From a virus: DNA of 34,548 bases. The first letter of the stretch is position 1; every line of letters begins with the position of its first letter. Shown here one piece after another: positions 22,130 to 30,669 of the stretch. The notes below the pieces were generated by a model that was given only the letters and a program-made list of their open reading frames with translations, ran no database searches and was not told where the DNA came from. The stretch spans positions 1 to 34,548 of the IMG/VR virus record IMGVR_UViG_3300021964_000246. One strand, given 5' to 3'. The position numbers and the translations under genes are program-made.

Positions 22130-24286
22130 ATGGCAGATCTAAACATCAATAATTTGCTCAACACTGTCATTTCGGACAAAAAGACCAAACAAAAAGTCAA
22201 CGTTCAGGACGCATTTGCTATAGACAATGTGTTGAACCGCTATGCGTCATACAACTACTTGTTCACACTGTCTGCCATATCGGAAACAGATTACAGAGAC
22301 CCCAAGCGTTATCTTGGAAAGAAACCCAAAGATGTCATAGCAAGATCTTCGGGCATACTCGAAGAACTCAGCCAGACAACAGACGGCGACACAATCAAAA
22401 CAGAAGATCAAAAAGGGCAATCGTCTTTCGATGGTTTGAATCAAAGGGAAAAGGGAGCAATCAAGCGGGCACAGGGCATTTTGAAAGAAAAAAAGGATCT
22501 ATATTTTGAAACTGTCAGCATTGATTCTGTTCATGGATACAATCAGGAGAGGAGGTTGGGCACTGTTACGAAGATTAGAATGAGACTCAATGAACCGTCC
22601 GGTATAACCCTGCTAGAAAAAATGAAGGCCGCCGCGTTCAACAACGGGTGGCGTGATCACATCGATGCCGCTTTTTTATTGACCGTTGAATTCAAGGGAT
22701 TTGACGAGCTGGGCAAGGAGATGCCGTTGGACAATTCCGTTTACAAAAAAGTGATACCAATAAAGATCACAAGGTGTCAGATCAATGTTAACCAAGCCGG
22801 GGCAATTTACGACATAGAAGCGGTACCATTCAATGAATTCGGGTTCATGAACCGGTTCACTTATCTTAGAAGCACCATCACCTTGGAGAAAGCGTATGGT
22901 ATCAGGAATTTTTTATTCAGGTTACAAAATGAACTTAACGCCAACACCAAACAGGAAGCAGATAAAGGACTGTTTGAAAAAGGCAAACAGGACAGGTACA
23001 GAATAACCATAGATCCCAAATTTGGCGACATCCCTCTCAAGGTGGACGGAAAAGGAAAAAATGTAAACACTGTGCCCATGCAGGATTACCAGGAACCGGA
23101 CTTCTTCAACCAAGTGGAGACTCTGGCTTCTCCACCGAAAGTTTTTAAATTCGGAACCAAGACCGGCACCATACAGCCGGGAACATCTATAATGAAGATA
23201 CTCGAGGAAGCAATGACCAGCCTACAACCGGTGCAGGACACGGTCAAGAATTGGTTCTTCAAAACAGTTGCCGCGATACGAGAAAAGAAAGGCAGAGAGC
23301 TCATAGGAAACGACGATCTTGCGTCACTGGAAGAATCGGACTACTACATAGATTGGTTCAAAGTCAAAAGCGAAGTGGTCCAGGACACCGGACAACTTGA
23401 CAACATCACAAAACAACATCCTAAACTTATCCAGTATCATGTGTATCCTTACAAGTTGCACGTATTTAGATTGGTACAACCCGGTATTAGTTTGGGAGCC
23501 TCCAAAGATGTATTGGTAAGAAAGATTTATGATTACATCTTTACAGGTGACAACAGAAACATTTTGGATCTTGACATCGACTACAAGGTAGCATGGTTCC
23601 AGACCAGGCTTGAACCGGTCAGCCCCAATTGGAAAAATAGCCTTAACAGTGGACAAGACACATTTTCTTACAAATATGGCACAGAAACACAGATAGAAGA
23701 TCTTTTACCTATTAGGTCATATCCTTCCGGAGTCAAGTCAGCACCGGCCGGTATCTTTAGCAGTGACGACAAACAGAAAGTGGATCTTTTCATGGATGCC
23801 TTGACAAATCCACAAGCAGACATGGTCAAAGTTCAATTGCGAATAATGGGAGACCCTTCATGGATCGGAGCAACACAATATTTTCCTTTGAAACTTTCTG
23901 TCACCGGCAATTCAAGCGTGGCAGTAAACCTAACACCGTCAGAATTTCAAGCCACAGGACAGTTTAACTCGAGGTTCCAGTGCTACAATGTTGAGGCCGT
24001 AGACCCTATAGTAAGATTGAATTTCAAAATGCCAAATGATTTCGACGAGCTGAAAGGCACATACAACCTTTCGAGAACCCAGACTGCTGTTTTTTCGGGT
24101 TTGTACCAGGTATATAAAGTTGAAAGCAATTTTGACAGAGGACAATTCACGCAGGTGCTTCACATGACACGATTTAATAATCAAGGAGAAATTAGAAAAA
24201 CAAACTACCAAGAAGTGAAATGGTACGTTGCTCCAGATAACAGGGTGTTCACGGCGGCCACCACAGACACAGAGGGCAGTTTCTAA
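22130..24286 (+). CDS. Baseplate hub protein (role of T4 gp27)
   Basis: 718 residues. The N-terminal 250 residues hold FETVSIDSVHGYNQERRLG, EKMKAAAFNNGWRDHIDAAF, and VEFKGFDELGKEMP. The C-terminus (GLYQVYKVESNFDRGQFTQVLHMTRF) has the pattern that closes gp27/gpD-type hub proteins: a strand, then GxFTQxL. It directly precedes gp5, as hub and spike genes do. T4 gp27 has 391 residues, so this version has a large insertion. The assignment rests on position plus the C-terminal pattern; sequence similarity to gp27 itself is not visible by eye. Confidence 0.6.
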   Translation: MADLNINNLLNTVISDKKTKQKVNVQDAFAIDNVLNRYASYNYLFTLSAISETDYRDPKRYLGKKPKDVIARSSGILEELSQTTDGDTIKTEDQKGQSSFDGLNQREKGAIKRAQGILKEKKDLYFETVSIDSVHGYNQERRLGTVTKIRMRLNEPSGITLLEKMKAAAFNNGWRDHIDAAFLLTVEFKGFDELGKEMPLDNSVYKKVIPIKITRCQINVNQAGAIYDIEAVPFNEFGFMNRFTYLRSTITLEKAYGIRNFLFRLQNELNANTKQEADKGLFEKGKQDRYRITIDPKFGDIPLKVDGKGKNVNTVPMQDYQEPDFFNQVETLASPPKVFKFGTKTGTIQPGTSIMKILEEAMTSLQPVQDTVKNWFFKTVAAIREKKGRELIGNDDLASLEESDYYIDWFKVKSEVVQDTGQLDNITKQHPKLIQYHVYPYKLHVFRLVQPGISLGASKDVLVRKIYDYIFTGDNRNILDLDIDYKVAWFQTRLEPVSPNWKNSLNSGQDTFSYKYGTETQIEDLLPIRSYPSGVKSAPAGIFSSDDKQKVDLFMDALTNPQADMVKVQLRIMGDPSWIGATQYFPLKLSVTGNSSVAVNLTPSEFQATGQFNSRFQCYNVEAVDPIVRLNFKMPNDFDELKGTYNLSRTQTAVFSGLYQVYKVESNFDRGQFTQVLHMTRFNNQGEIRKTNYQEVKWYVAPDNRVFTAATTDTEGSF

Positions 24287-26721
24287 TGGTAGGAAAATTC
24301 ATAAGTGGAGATATATCATCCGGTAATCTACCAAAAGAAAAAATAGGACAATCGAGGGTAGATTCAGGTCCATTTATAGGCATAGTGAAATCTAACATAG
24401 ATCCGACCAGGATGGGACGTCTCGGAGTTTTGGTTCCAAGTTTGACCGGTACCTTAGAAATAGACTCAGGACAGTTGGTCACATGTGAATATTTGGCGCC
24501 TTTTTATGGAGCCAAGTCAACAAGATATCTCAACAGCAAAGATCCATATGGATACGAGAACACACAACACAGTTACGGTATGTGGATGGTTCCACCGGAT
24601 ATAGACACAAAGGTACTTGTTATATTTGTGGAGGGAAGGGTTGATCAGGCTTTCTGGATAGGTTGTGTACAGGATCCTCTAATAAATCACATGATCCCGG
24701 GAATAGCGGCATCAAAGGCCACGGCGATGCCCGACGGACAACAAGGCAACAGTAAAATTGGAACATACGGCAACGATGAATTGCCATCCGGTGAATACAA
24801 CAGATTGGTATTAGACGAGAGAGGGGATGACACAGCCAACCCCAATGCTCTAAGGTCAATACACCCTTTCGCGGAAACTCTTAGACAAGAAGGATTATCG
24901 CAGGATGACGTGAGGGGAACTACAACATCTTCCGCAAGAAGAGAATCACCTAGCCAGGTTTTTGGAATTAGTACCCCCGGAAGGAGAGATCCAGCCGCAC
25001 CAGACAAGATAATGGGCGTGAAAAACAGCCAACACAAAGAAAAAATAGAAAGGTTAACCGGACACACCCTTGTAATGGACGACGGTGACAAAGACGGGGA
25101 AAACCAATTGATGCGTCTACGAACAGCGAGTGGCCACCAACTTCTTCTACACGACACGACAGGAGTGGTTTACCTAGCCAACGGATCAGGCAACACGTGG
25201 ATGGAATTTTCTGCCAACGGAAGCATAGACATATACGCAGGAGGAAGTGTAAACCTCAGATCCAGAGGTGACATGAACTTTCACAGCGACTCGAACATCA
25301 ACATGTTCAGTCAAAACGATATCAAATTGAGTGCGTTGAGAAAAGTGGTAGTGGATGGGGGATCTATAACAAATTATTCAGATACGGATATATTATTGCA
25401 GGCATCAATGGGTAGTGTACTGATGAAAGCACCGATAGGCAATTTGCTTACCGATGTTGGAGCAAATATAATAAGCCAAGGAAAAGGTGTGCACCACGTG
25501 ATTGGTTCACAGGTTCATTTAAATTCGGTGCCAAGAATTGATGAGTTGGTTCCCACACAGTTCAGGACAAAATCTTATGAGGACACAGGGACCGGCACAG
25601 CCAGAGAAATTGTGCCTGATGTTAATCCTGTGGCAAAATATCTTAGAGGTCCGTTGGAAGTGACTCCTAAGGGTAACATCACAATGACCGGCATGCGAAT
25701 GCCGACACACGAGCCTTATCCTTTTCATTTCGACAAGGTGGTCAGTTTCGTAGGATTGGCACCCGACAACAATGACCTAGTACCAGGTACAGCAAATTAC
25801 ATAGCACACAGGAATAGGACCAGTGACAACACAGCAATACAAATTGGTCAGTTCCAGGCCGATCTACAATATTATCTAGAGACTCAAGGATTTGGCACAG
25901 ATGTGGCATCTGCTGTCAACAAAGTAAAAGGAAAAGTTACTCAAACAAAAACACAAAAATCTATAACCAAGTTACAAGAGTTGGCAGATGAATATACAAA
26001 AAATTACAAGGAAACTTACAAGATACCCGACCTGCCTAGCAACCTAAGTTCGATCACAGCAGGAGTCAGTGACGCCGTGAATCAAACCATACAGGGAATC
26101 ACGGGAGATACCGTGAATTACCTCAAAGACCAAGTTTTTATCAAAGAGGCAGGAGAGATATTTTCTGCTTCTAATCTAGGTAGCAAAATAAGTGGTGATA
26201 TCAAAAACGTTTTTGGTGATCTTTCATCTCTGATTAACGTGGACACCACAGTGGGAAATATTTTGAAAAATGATTTGCCGGGCAATGCTTTCGGTCCCGG
26301 ACTTGGAAGCATACCTAAGATACCCGGCATACCCGACCTACAAGGGACAGTGGGTGATCTCAGTTTAGGTAATCTCACACGGAACCTTTCTAACCTTACC
26401 AGCAGGAATAGAACATTGACCACTGCTGTAGAAACTGGTCTTAAGATCAACGACCTTACACAAGGAGAAGCCGGCAAGGCATTGAAAGATGTTTTGTTTG
26501 GCAAAAATCCTCTCGGTGATTTTGATCCAGGCACACAGGGCATATTCGGAACCGGTGGTATGATAGGCAAGGGCGGAATAGTCACAGACGTCTACAAAAA
26601 TATAATGGGCGGAAAGGCTACAGTGGTGAACAAAGTCCAAAGCATCTTCAGTGGAATAGGAACAGGATTCGAGAAAAAAATAGCCAGTATAGGTTCAGCG
26701 ATCAACAGGTTATTTTCATAG
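24286..26721 (+). CDS. 5: Baseplate central spike gp5-like (no lysozyme domain)
   Basis: 811 residues. Residues about 30-150 form the OB-fold of gp5/VgrG spikes: GPFIGIVKSNIDPTRMGRLG, then YGMWMVPPDIDTKVLVIFVE and FWIGCVQDP. Residues about 290-410 have short repeated strands (ANGSIDIYAGGSVNLRSRGD, MNFHSDSNINMFSQNDIKLS), the triple-stranded β-helix needle. The T4 lysozyme domain between these parts is absent. Instead a region of about 120 residues (150-270) and a long C-terminal extension of about 400 residues, partly coiled and rich in Ile/Gly/Pro, are present. The spike pierces the outer membrane. Its start overlaps the hub stop codon. Confidence 0.85.
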   Translation: MVGKFISGDISSGNLPKEKIGQSRVDSGPFIGIVKSNIDPTRMGRLGVLVPSLTGTLEIDSGQLVTCEYLAPFYGAKSTRYLNSKDPYGYENTQHSYGMWMVPPDIDTKVLVIFVEGRVDQAFWIGCVQDPLINHMIPGIAASKATAMPDGQQGNSKIGTYGNDELPSGEYNRLVLDERGDDTANPNALRSIHPFAETLRQEGLSQDDVRGTTTSSARRESPSQVFGISTPGRRDPAAPDKIMGVKNSQHKEKIERLTGHTLVMDDGDKDGENQLMRLRTASGHQLLLHDTTGVVYLANGSGNTWMEFSANGSIDIYAGGSVNLRSRGDMNFHSDSNINMFSQNDIKLSALRKVVVDGGSITNYSDTDILLQASMGSVLMKAPIGNLLTDVGANIISQGKGVHHVIGSQVHLNSVPRIDELVPTQFRTKSYEDTGTGTAREIVPDVNPVAKYLRGPLEVTPKGNITMTGMRMPTHEPYPFHFDKVVSFVGLAPDNNDLVPGTANYIAHRNRTSDNTAIQIGQFQADLQYYLETQGFGTDVASAVNKVKGKVTQTKTQKSITKLQELADEYTKNYKETYKIPDLPSNLSSITAGVSDAVNQTIQGITGDTVNYLKDQVFIKEAGEIFSASNLGSKISGDIKNVFGDLSSLINVDTTVGNILKNDLPGNAFGPGLGSIPKIPGIPDLQGTVGDLSLGNLTRNLSNLTSRNRTLTTAVETGLKINDLTQGEAGKALKDVLFGKNPLGDFDPGTQGIFGTGGMIGKGGIVTDVYKNIMGGKATVVNKVQSIFSGIGTGFEKKIASIGSAINRLFS

Positions 26722-26735
26722 GTTAAATAGTACTA

Positions 26736-27140
26736 ATGGCGGCTAACAAAAAACTAAATGGTGTGAATTTTCAAATCTTCAAAGGATTCAGTTCCAGAGC
26801 GGAAAACAGCAATTTCAAACTTTATGATTTCGAGTGCGTGAAACAGGATCTAATCAACAGGCTGAGCGTAAGAAAGGGAGAACGTGTAGAAAATCCAGAT
26901 TTCGGCACGATTGTTTATGATGTCATATTTGAACCTTTAACCGACGCTGTAAAACAAGCAGTTGCCGAAGACATCACTCAGCAGTTGAATGCTGATCCAA
27001 GGATCAGCACAGAAGAAATTATTGTAAGCGAAAGTGAACAGGGCATATCTGTACAAGCGTCAATAACCTATGTTCCTTACAATATTACCGAGAAATTGAC
27101 CTTGGCTTTCGATGAAAACTCCACAATACGTTTGTCTTAA
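26736..27140 (+). CDS. 25: Baseplate wedge protein gp25
   Basis: 134 residues (T4: 132). Family motif VENPDFGTIVYDVIFEPLTD contains the conserved Phe-Gly and the Glu-Pro-x-T/L pattern of the GPW/gp25 family, preceded by VKQDLINRLSVRKGE and followed by VAEDITQQLNADPRI. gp25 forms the sheath initiator on the wedge. Starts 14 bases after the gp5 stop. Confidence 0.95.
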   Translation: MAANKKLNGVNFQIFKGFSSRAENSNFKLYDFECVKQDLINRLSVRKGERVENPDFGTIVYDVIFEPLTDAVKQAVAEDITQQLNADPRISTEEIIVSESEQGISVQASITYVPYNITEKLTLAFDENSTIRLS

Positions 27141-27160
27141 TCTACGTAGTTTATTTTAAT

Positions 27161-27168
27161 AATAAATA
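27161..27168 (+). promoter_or_regulatory. Late-promoter-like AATAAATA upstream of gp6
   Basis: AATAAATA in the 43-base AT-rich gap between gp25 and gp6, 15 bases before the gp6 ATG. One mismatch from the T4 late consensus; the resulting leader would be very short. Confidence 0.4.
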
Positions 27169-27183
27169 TCATTACACTACACT

Positions 27184-30100
27184 ATGGCCAGTACAGATAG
27201 ACAAAACAGATTACTAGTATCAGAAGATTGGAGGAAGATCTACACTGCTTTCCAACAGGCAGACTTTAAGTCTTACGATTTTGAAACACTGCGTAGGACA
27301 ATGATAGCCTATCTAAGGGAGAACTATCCAGATGATTTCAACGATTTTGTTGAGAGTTCAGAGTATATTGCTCTCATAGATCTGATCGCCTACATAGCAC
27401 AATCGTTGTCGTTCAGAGTTGATTTGAATGCTAGGGAAAATTTTTTAGAGACTGCGGAAAGAAGAGATTCCATACTTAGACTGGCTAGGCTTATAAATTA
27501 CAATCCCAAAAGAAATAAAGCGGCCAGTGGATTGTTGAAAATTATTTCTGTGTCCACTACACAGAACGTCACCGATAGTTCCGGATCAAACCTTGCTAAC
27601 ACTACTATTCTTTGGAATGATAGTACCAACGCCAATTACAGAGAACAATTTGTAAATGTTCTCAACGCGGCCAATGTATCCGGCCAGAAGTTCGGCGATC
27701 CGTTAGAACAAGACAGCATAGGAGGAATTGATACGCAAGTGTACACTTTCAATAATGTCAATGTTGGATTACCAATTTTTGCGTATACCAAAAATGTAAG
27801 TGGAGTCACAAGAAATTTTGAATTGGTACCTAGCACTATTTTAGATTCGGAATCAATTTACGAGCAGGCACCGTTGCCTGGTGGCGGTTTCGGATATCTA
27901 TATAGGACCGACGGAGCAGGAGATTCAAGTCCTAACACAGGGTTTTTTGTACAGTTCAAACAAGGAAATTTATCCAACACGGATTTTTCAATTACGAATC
28001 CTACAACTAATTTTGTTCAACCTATATCAGTCGATAACATAAACAACGACGATGTATGGTTATACAAACTAGACGACTTTGGTCAGCCGGACACACTTTG
28101 GGATAAAGTGCCTTCGTTGTCCGGCAACAATACCATTTACAATTCGCTTTCGGCAGATAAACGTGATATCTACAACGTGGTAACCAAAAACAATGACAAC
28201 ATTGATCTTGTGTTTGGTGATGGAAATTTTTCTAACATACCTTCGGGTTCATTTAGGACCTATTACAGAACAAGCGACAATGCTAACTTTGTGGTTCAAC
28301 CCAATGACATGCAGAACATACAATATCAGTTGGAATATGAAGATGCCAATGGTGGGACTCAGACACTTACAATAGTGGCATCATTACAACAAAGTGTCTA
28401 CAATTCTTCTGCCACCGAATCAAACAATTCTATAAAAGAAAAAGCACCACAAGTATATTACTCACAGAACAGAATGATAACTGCCGAAGATTACAACATA
28501 GTGCCGTTGTCCGCCAGCCAAGATATCATAAAAACCAAAGCCAATAACAGGATAGCATCTGGTATATCTAGGGCAAAAGAAATAATTGACCCATCGGGTG
28601 CCTACAGCAGTGTTAATGTTTTAGCAGAGGATGGAATATTGTATAGAGAGGAATCTTTGCCAGCATTCACCTTCACTTTTAACAACAGGAATGATATATT
28701 GAATACAATCAATTCCAATGTTGAGGCAAAACTTTCGGAAGCCTATAGCAGACAGTTTTTTTATATAAAGTATGGATCAAAAGATGTTTCTGCCCTGTCG
28801 GCGAGTTGGATAAGCACAACAACATCTACAAATGAAAACACAGGTTATTTCAATGCAGGTGGACCGTTGCTTCTGGGAGATTTTTCTACCAATAACTTAA
28901 AATATGCTAAAGCCGGATCATTGATAAAATTTGTAAGTCCGGATACAAGAGAATTTCTAAATGGCAATTTGGTAACATCTGGAACAAATAATGCTGAAGA
29001 TAGACAATGGGTCAAAATTAGCAACGTGGTCGGAGATGGTTCAAATGGGGGAGTGGGTAATCTAGAATCAGGAGTAGGACCCGTAACTTTAAGCAGTGTG
29101 GTCCCTGCTAATGCAGTGATTAGCAAAGTTTTTCCTATCTTCTCAACCAGTTTTACAAACACGCTGAAGAACGACCTAATAGACAGGGTAGAAAATTTTG
29201 AGACCTTTGGATTAAGATATGACGAAGATGATAGCAACTGGAAAGTAATTACGGCAACCAACTTGAGCCAAAGCAGTGTGTTTTCATTGAATAATGCTGG
29301 AGACACATCAGGCACAGAAATTGACGCCAGTTGGTGGTTCAAATTCACTAACGACGGAGATACCTACACAGTCACATATAGGGCCTACGAATATATTTTT
29401 GAATCTGTGTCCGAGAATAAATTTTATTTCGAAAAGACCGATAAAGTTTATGATTACGTTCTAGGTAAATCTGTAAAAGACACTGTAAAAATAGTTAAAA
29501 GCAACGATATTTTAAGCACGGGAAATGCTATTGGTTATCCAATCAATTGGCAAGTGGTAGACACCATAGAAGAGTCCGACGGTTATCAAGACAACAGAAA
29601 AGTCAAGGTTGGATTTTTTGATGACGATGACGATGGTGTTGTAGATAATCCTGAAATTTTCGACATAATTGTAGAACCCGACACCAACGTATCGACTAAA
29701 TTTGTATTCTTCGAGAAATATATCGGATACAACAACATAGAAAGATACAGGCCTTATGCGGCTACAAATTTTGTAGTCACGCAAAATGAAGCAGACATTA
29801 CATTACCGGGTGGTTACAGCAACGGGCAACTATTTTACTTCTATGACGAAAACGAAAATGTAATTAAAAAATACAATTCAACCACTATAACTTTAGAAAC
29901 CTCCACAGACTATATCGCCAGGAGCGGTAGATCGGATTTGGTTTTCCAATACAAGCATAGTGCCGGACAAAATTCTAGGATAGACCCAGCACAAACAAAT
30001 ATAGTAGACATCTATTTGCTTGAAAGAAATTACGACTCTTTGTTTAGGGCATGGTTGTCGGACGGCGGCATCAAGCCAACAGAAAGCACCTCGGATCAAT

Positions 30101-30669
30101 TGAGAATCAATTATGACGGAGCACTATCGCCTTTGAAAGCGTTAAGTGATCAAATAATTTATCATCCTGTAAAATATAAAATTCTATTTGGCAACAAGGC
30201 AGACGAAGAATTTCAGGCCACATTCAAAGTAGTTAAAAACAACAAGACAAATGTTTCTAACGCAATCATCAAGTCTAGGGTAATAACAGCAATAAACGAA
30301 TTTTTCGCGTTGGACAATTTTGATTTCGGTGACACTTTTTATTTCACAGAGCTAGCCTCGTATATACACAAGGAATTGGCACCGGATTTATTGACAGTTG
30401 TAATTGTCCCTAATCAATCAGGGCAATCTTTTGGATCATTATTCCAGATCAGCGGAGCATCTAATGAGATCTTTATAAGTGGTGCAACAGTCGACGACGT
30501 TTCTATAATAGATGCCATTGGTGCTAATCAACTTGCGGCCAGCGGCACGGTGGTTACAAGTACCACTTCAATTACATCATCTAATAGATCTACTTCGGCG
30601 GTCGGAACCAGTACTAGATCTTCATCTGGATCTGGATCTAGCACAGGCAGTAGCGGAACAGGATACTAA
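27184..30669 (+). CDS. 6: Baseplate wedge protein gp6
   Basis: 1161 residues (T4: 660). The N-terminus matches gp6/baseplate-J: SEDWRKIYTAFQQADFKSYD, ETLRRTMIAYLRENYPDDFN, SEYIALIDLIAYIAQSLSFR and DLNARENFLETAERRDSILR with LARLINYNPKR. The middle holds the J-like part (VVTKNNDNIDLVFGDGNF, SQNRMITAEDYNIVPLS). The last 40 residues are a Ser/Thr/Gly-rich linker. gp6 dimerises around the dome to hold the wedges. The family in marine T4-like phages is larger than T4's. Stop overlaps the next ATG (TAATG). Confidence 0.93.
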   Translation: MASTDRQNRLLVSEDWRKIYTAFQQADFKSYDFETLRRTMIAYLRENYPDDFNDFVESSEYIALIDLIAYIAQSLSFRVDLNARENFLETAERRDSILRLARLINYNPKRNKAASGLLKIISVSTTQNVTDSSGSNLANTTILWNDSTNANYREQFVNVLNAANVSGQKFGDPLEQDSIGGIDTQVYTFNNVNVGLPIFAYTKNVSGVTRNFELVPSTILDSESIYEQAPLPGGGFGYLYRTDGAGDSSPNTGFFVQFKQGNLSNTDFSITNPTTNFVQPISVDNINNDDVWLYKLDDFGQPDTLWDKVPSLSGNNTIYNSLSADKRDIYNVVTKNNDNIDLVFGDGNFSNIPSGSFRTYYRTSDNANFVVQPNDMQNIQYQLEYEDANGGTQTLTIVASLQQSVYNSSATESNNSIKEKAPQVYYSQNRMITAEDYNIVPLSASQDIIKTKANNRIASGISRAKEIIDPSGAYSSVNVLAEDGILYREESLPAFTFTFNNRNDILNTINSNVEAKLSEAYSRQFFYIKYGSKDVSALSASWISTTTSTNENTGYFNAGGPLLLGDFSTNNLKYAKAGSLIKFVSPDTREFLNGNLVTSGTNNAEDRQWVKISNVVGDGSNGGVGNLESGVGPVTLSSVVPANAVISKVFPIFSTSFTNTLKNDLIDRVENFETFGLRYDEDDSNWKVITATNLSQSSVFSLNNAGDTSGTEIDASWWFKFTNDGDTYTVTYRAYEYIFESVSENKFYFEKTDKVYDYVLGKSVKDTVKIVKSNDILSTGNAIGYPINWQVVDTIEESDGYQDNRKVKVGFFDDDDDGVVDNPEIFDIIVEPDTNVSTKFVFFEKYIGYNNIERYRPYAATNFVVTQNEADITLPGGYSNGQLFYFYDENENVIKKYNSTTITLETSTDYIARSGRSDLVFQYKHSAGQNSRIDPAQTNIVDIYLLERNYDSLFRAWLSDGGIKPTESTSDQLRINYDGALSPLKALSDQIIYHPVKYKILFGNKADEEFQATFKVVKNNKTNVSNAIIKSRVITAINEFFALDNFDFGDTFYFTELASYIHKELAPDLLTVVIVPNQSGQSFGSLFQISGASNEIFISGATVDDVSIIDAIGANQLAASGTVVTSTTSITSSNRSTSAVGTSTRSSSGSGSSTGSSGTGY

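Noticed and set aside
24286-26721. Lysozyme domain in gp5
   Set aside because: No E-x8-D-x5-T lysozyme pattern between OB-fold and β-helix or in the extension.
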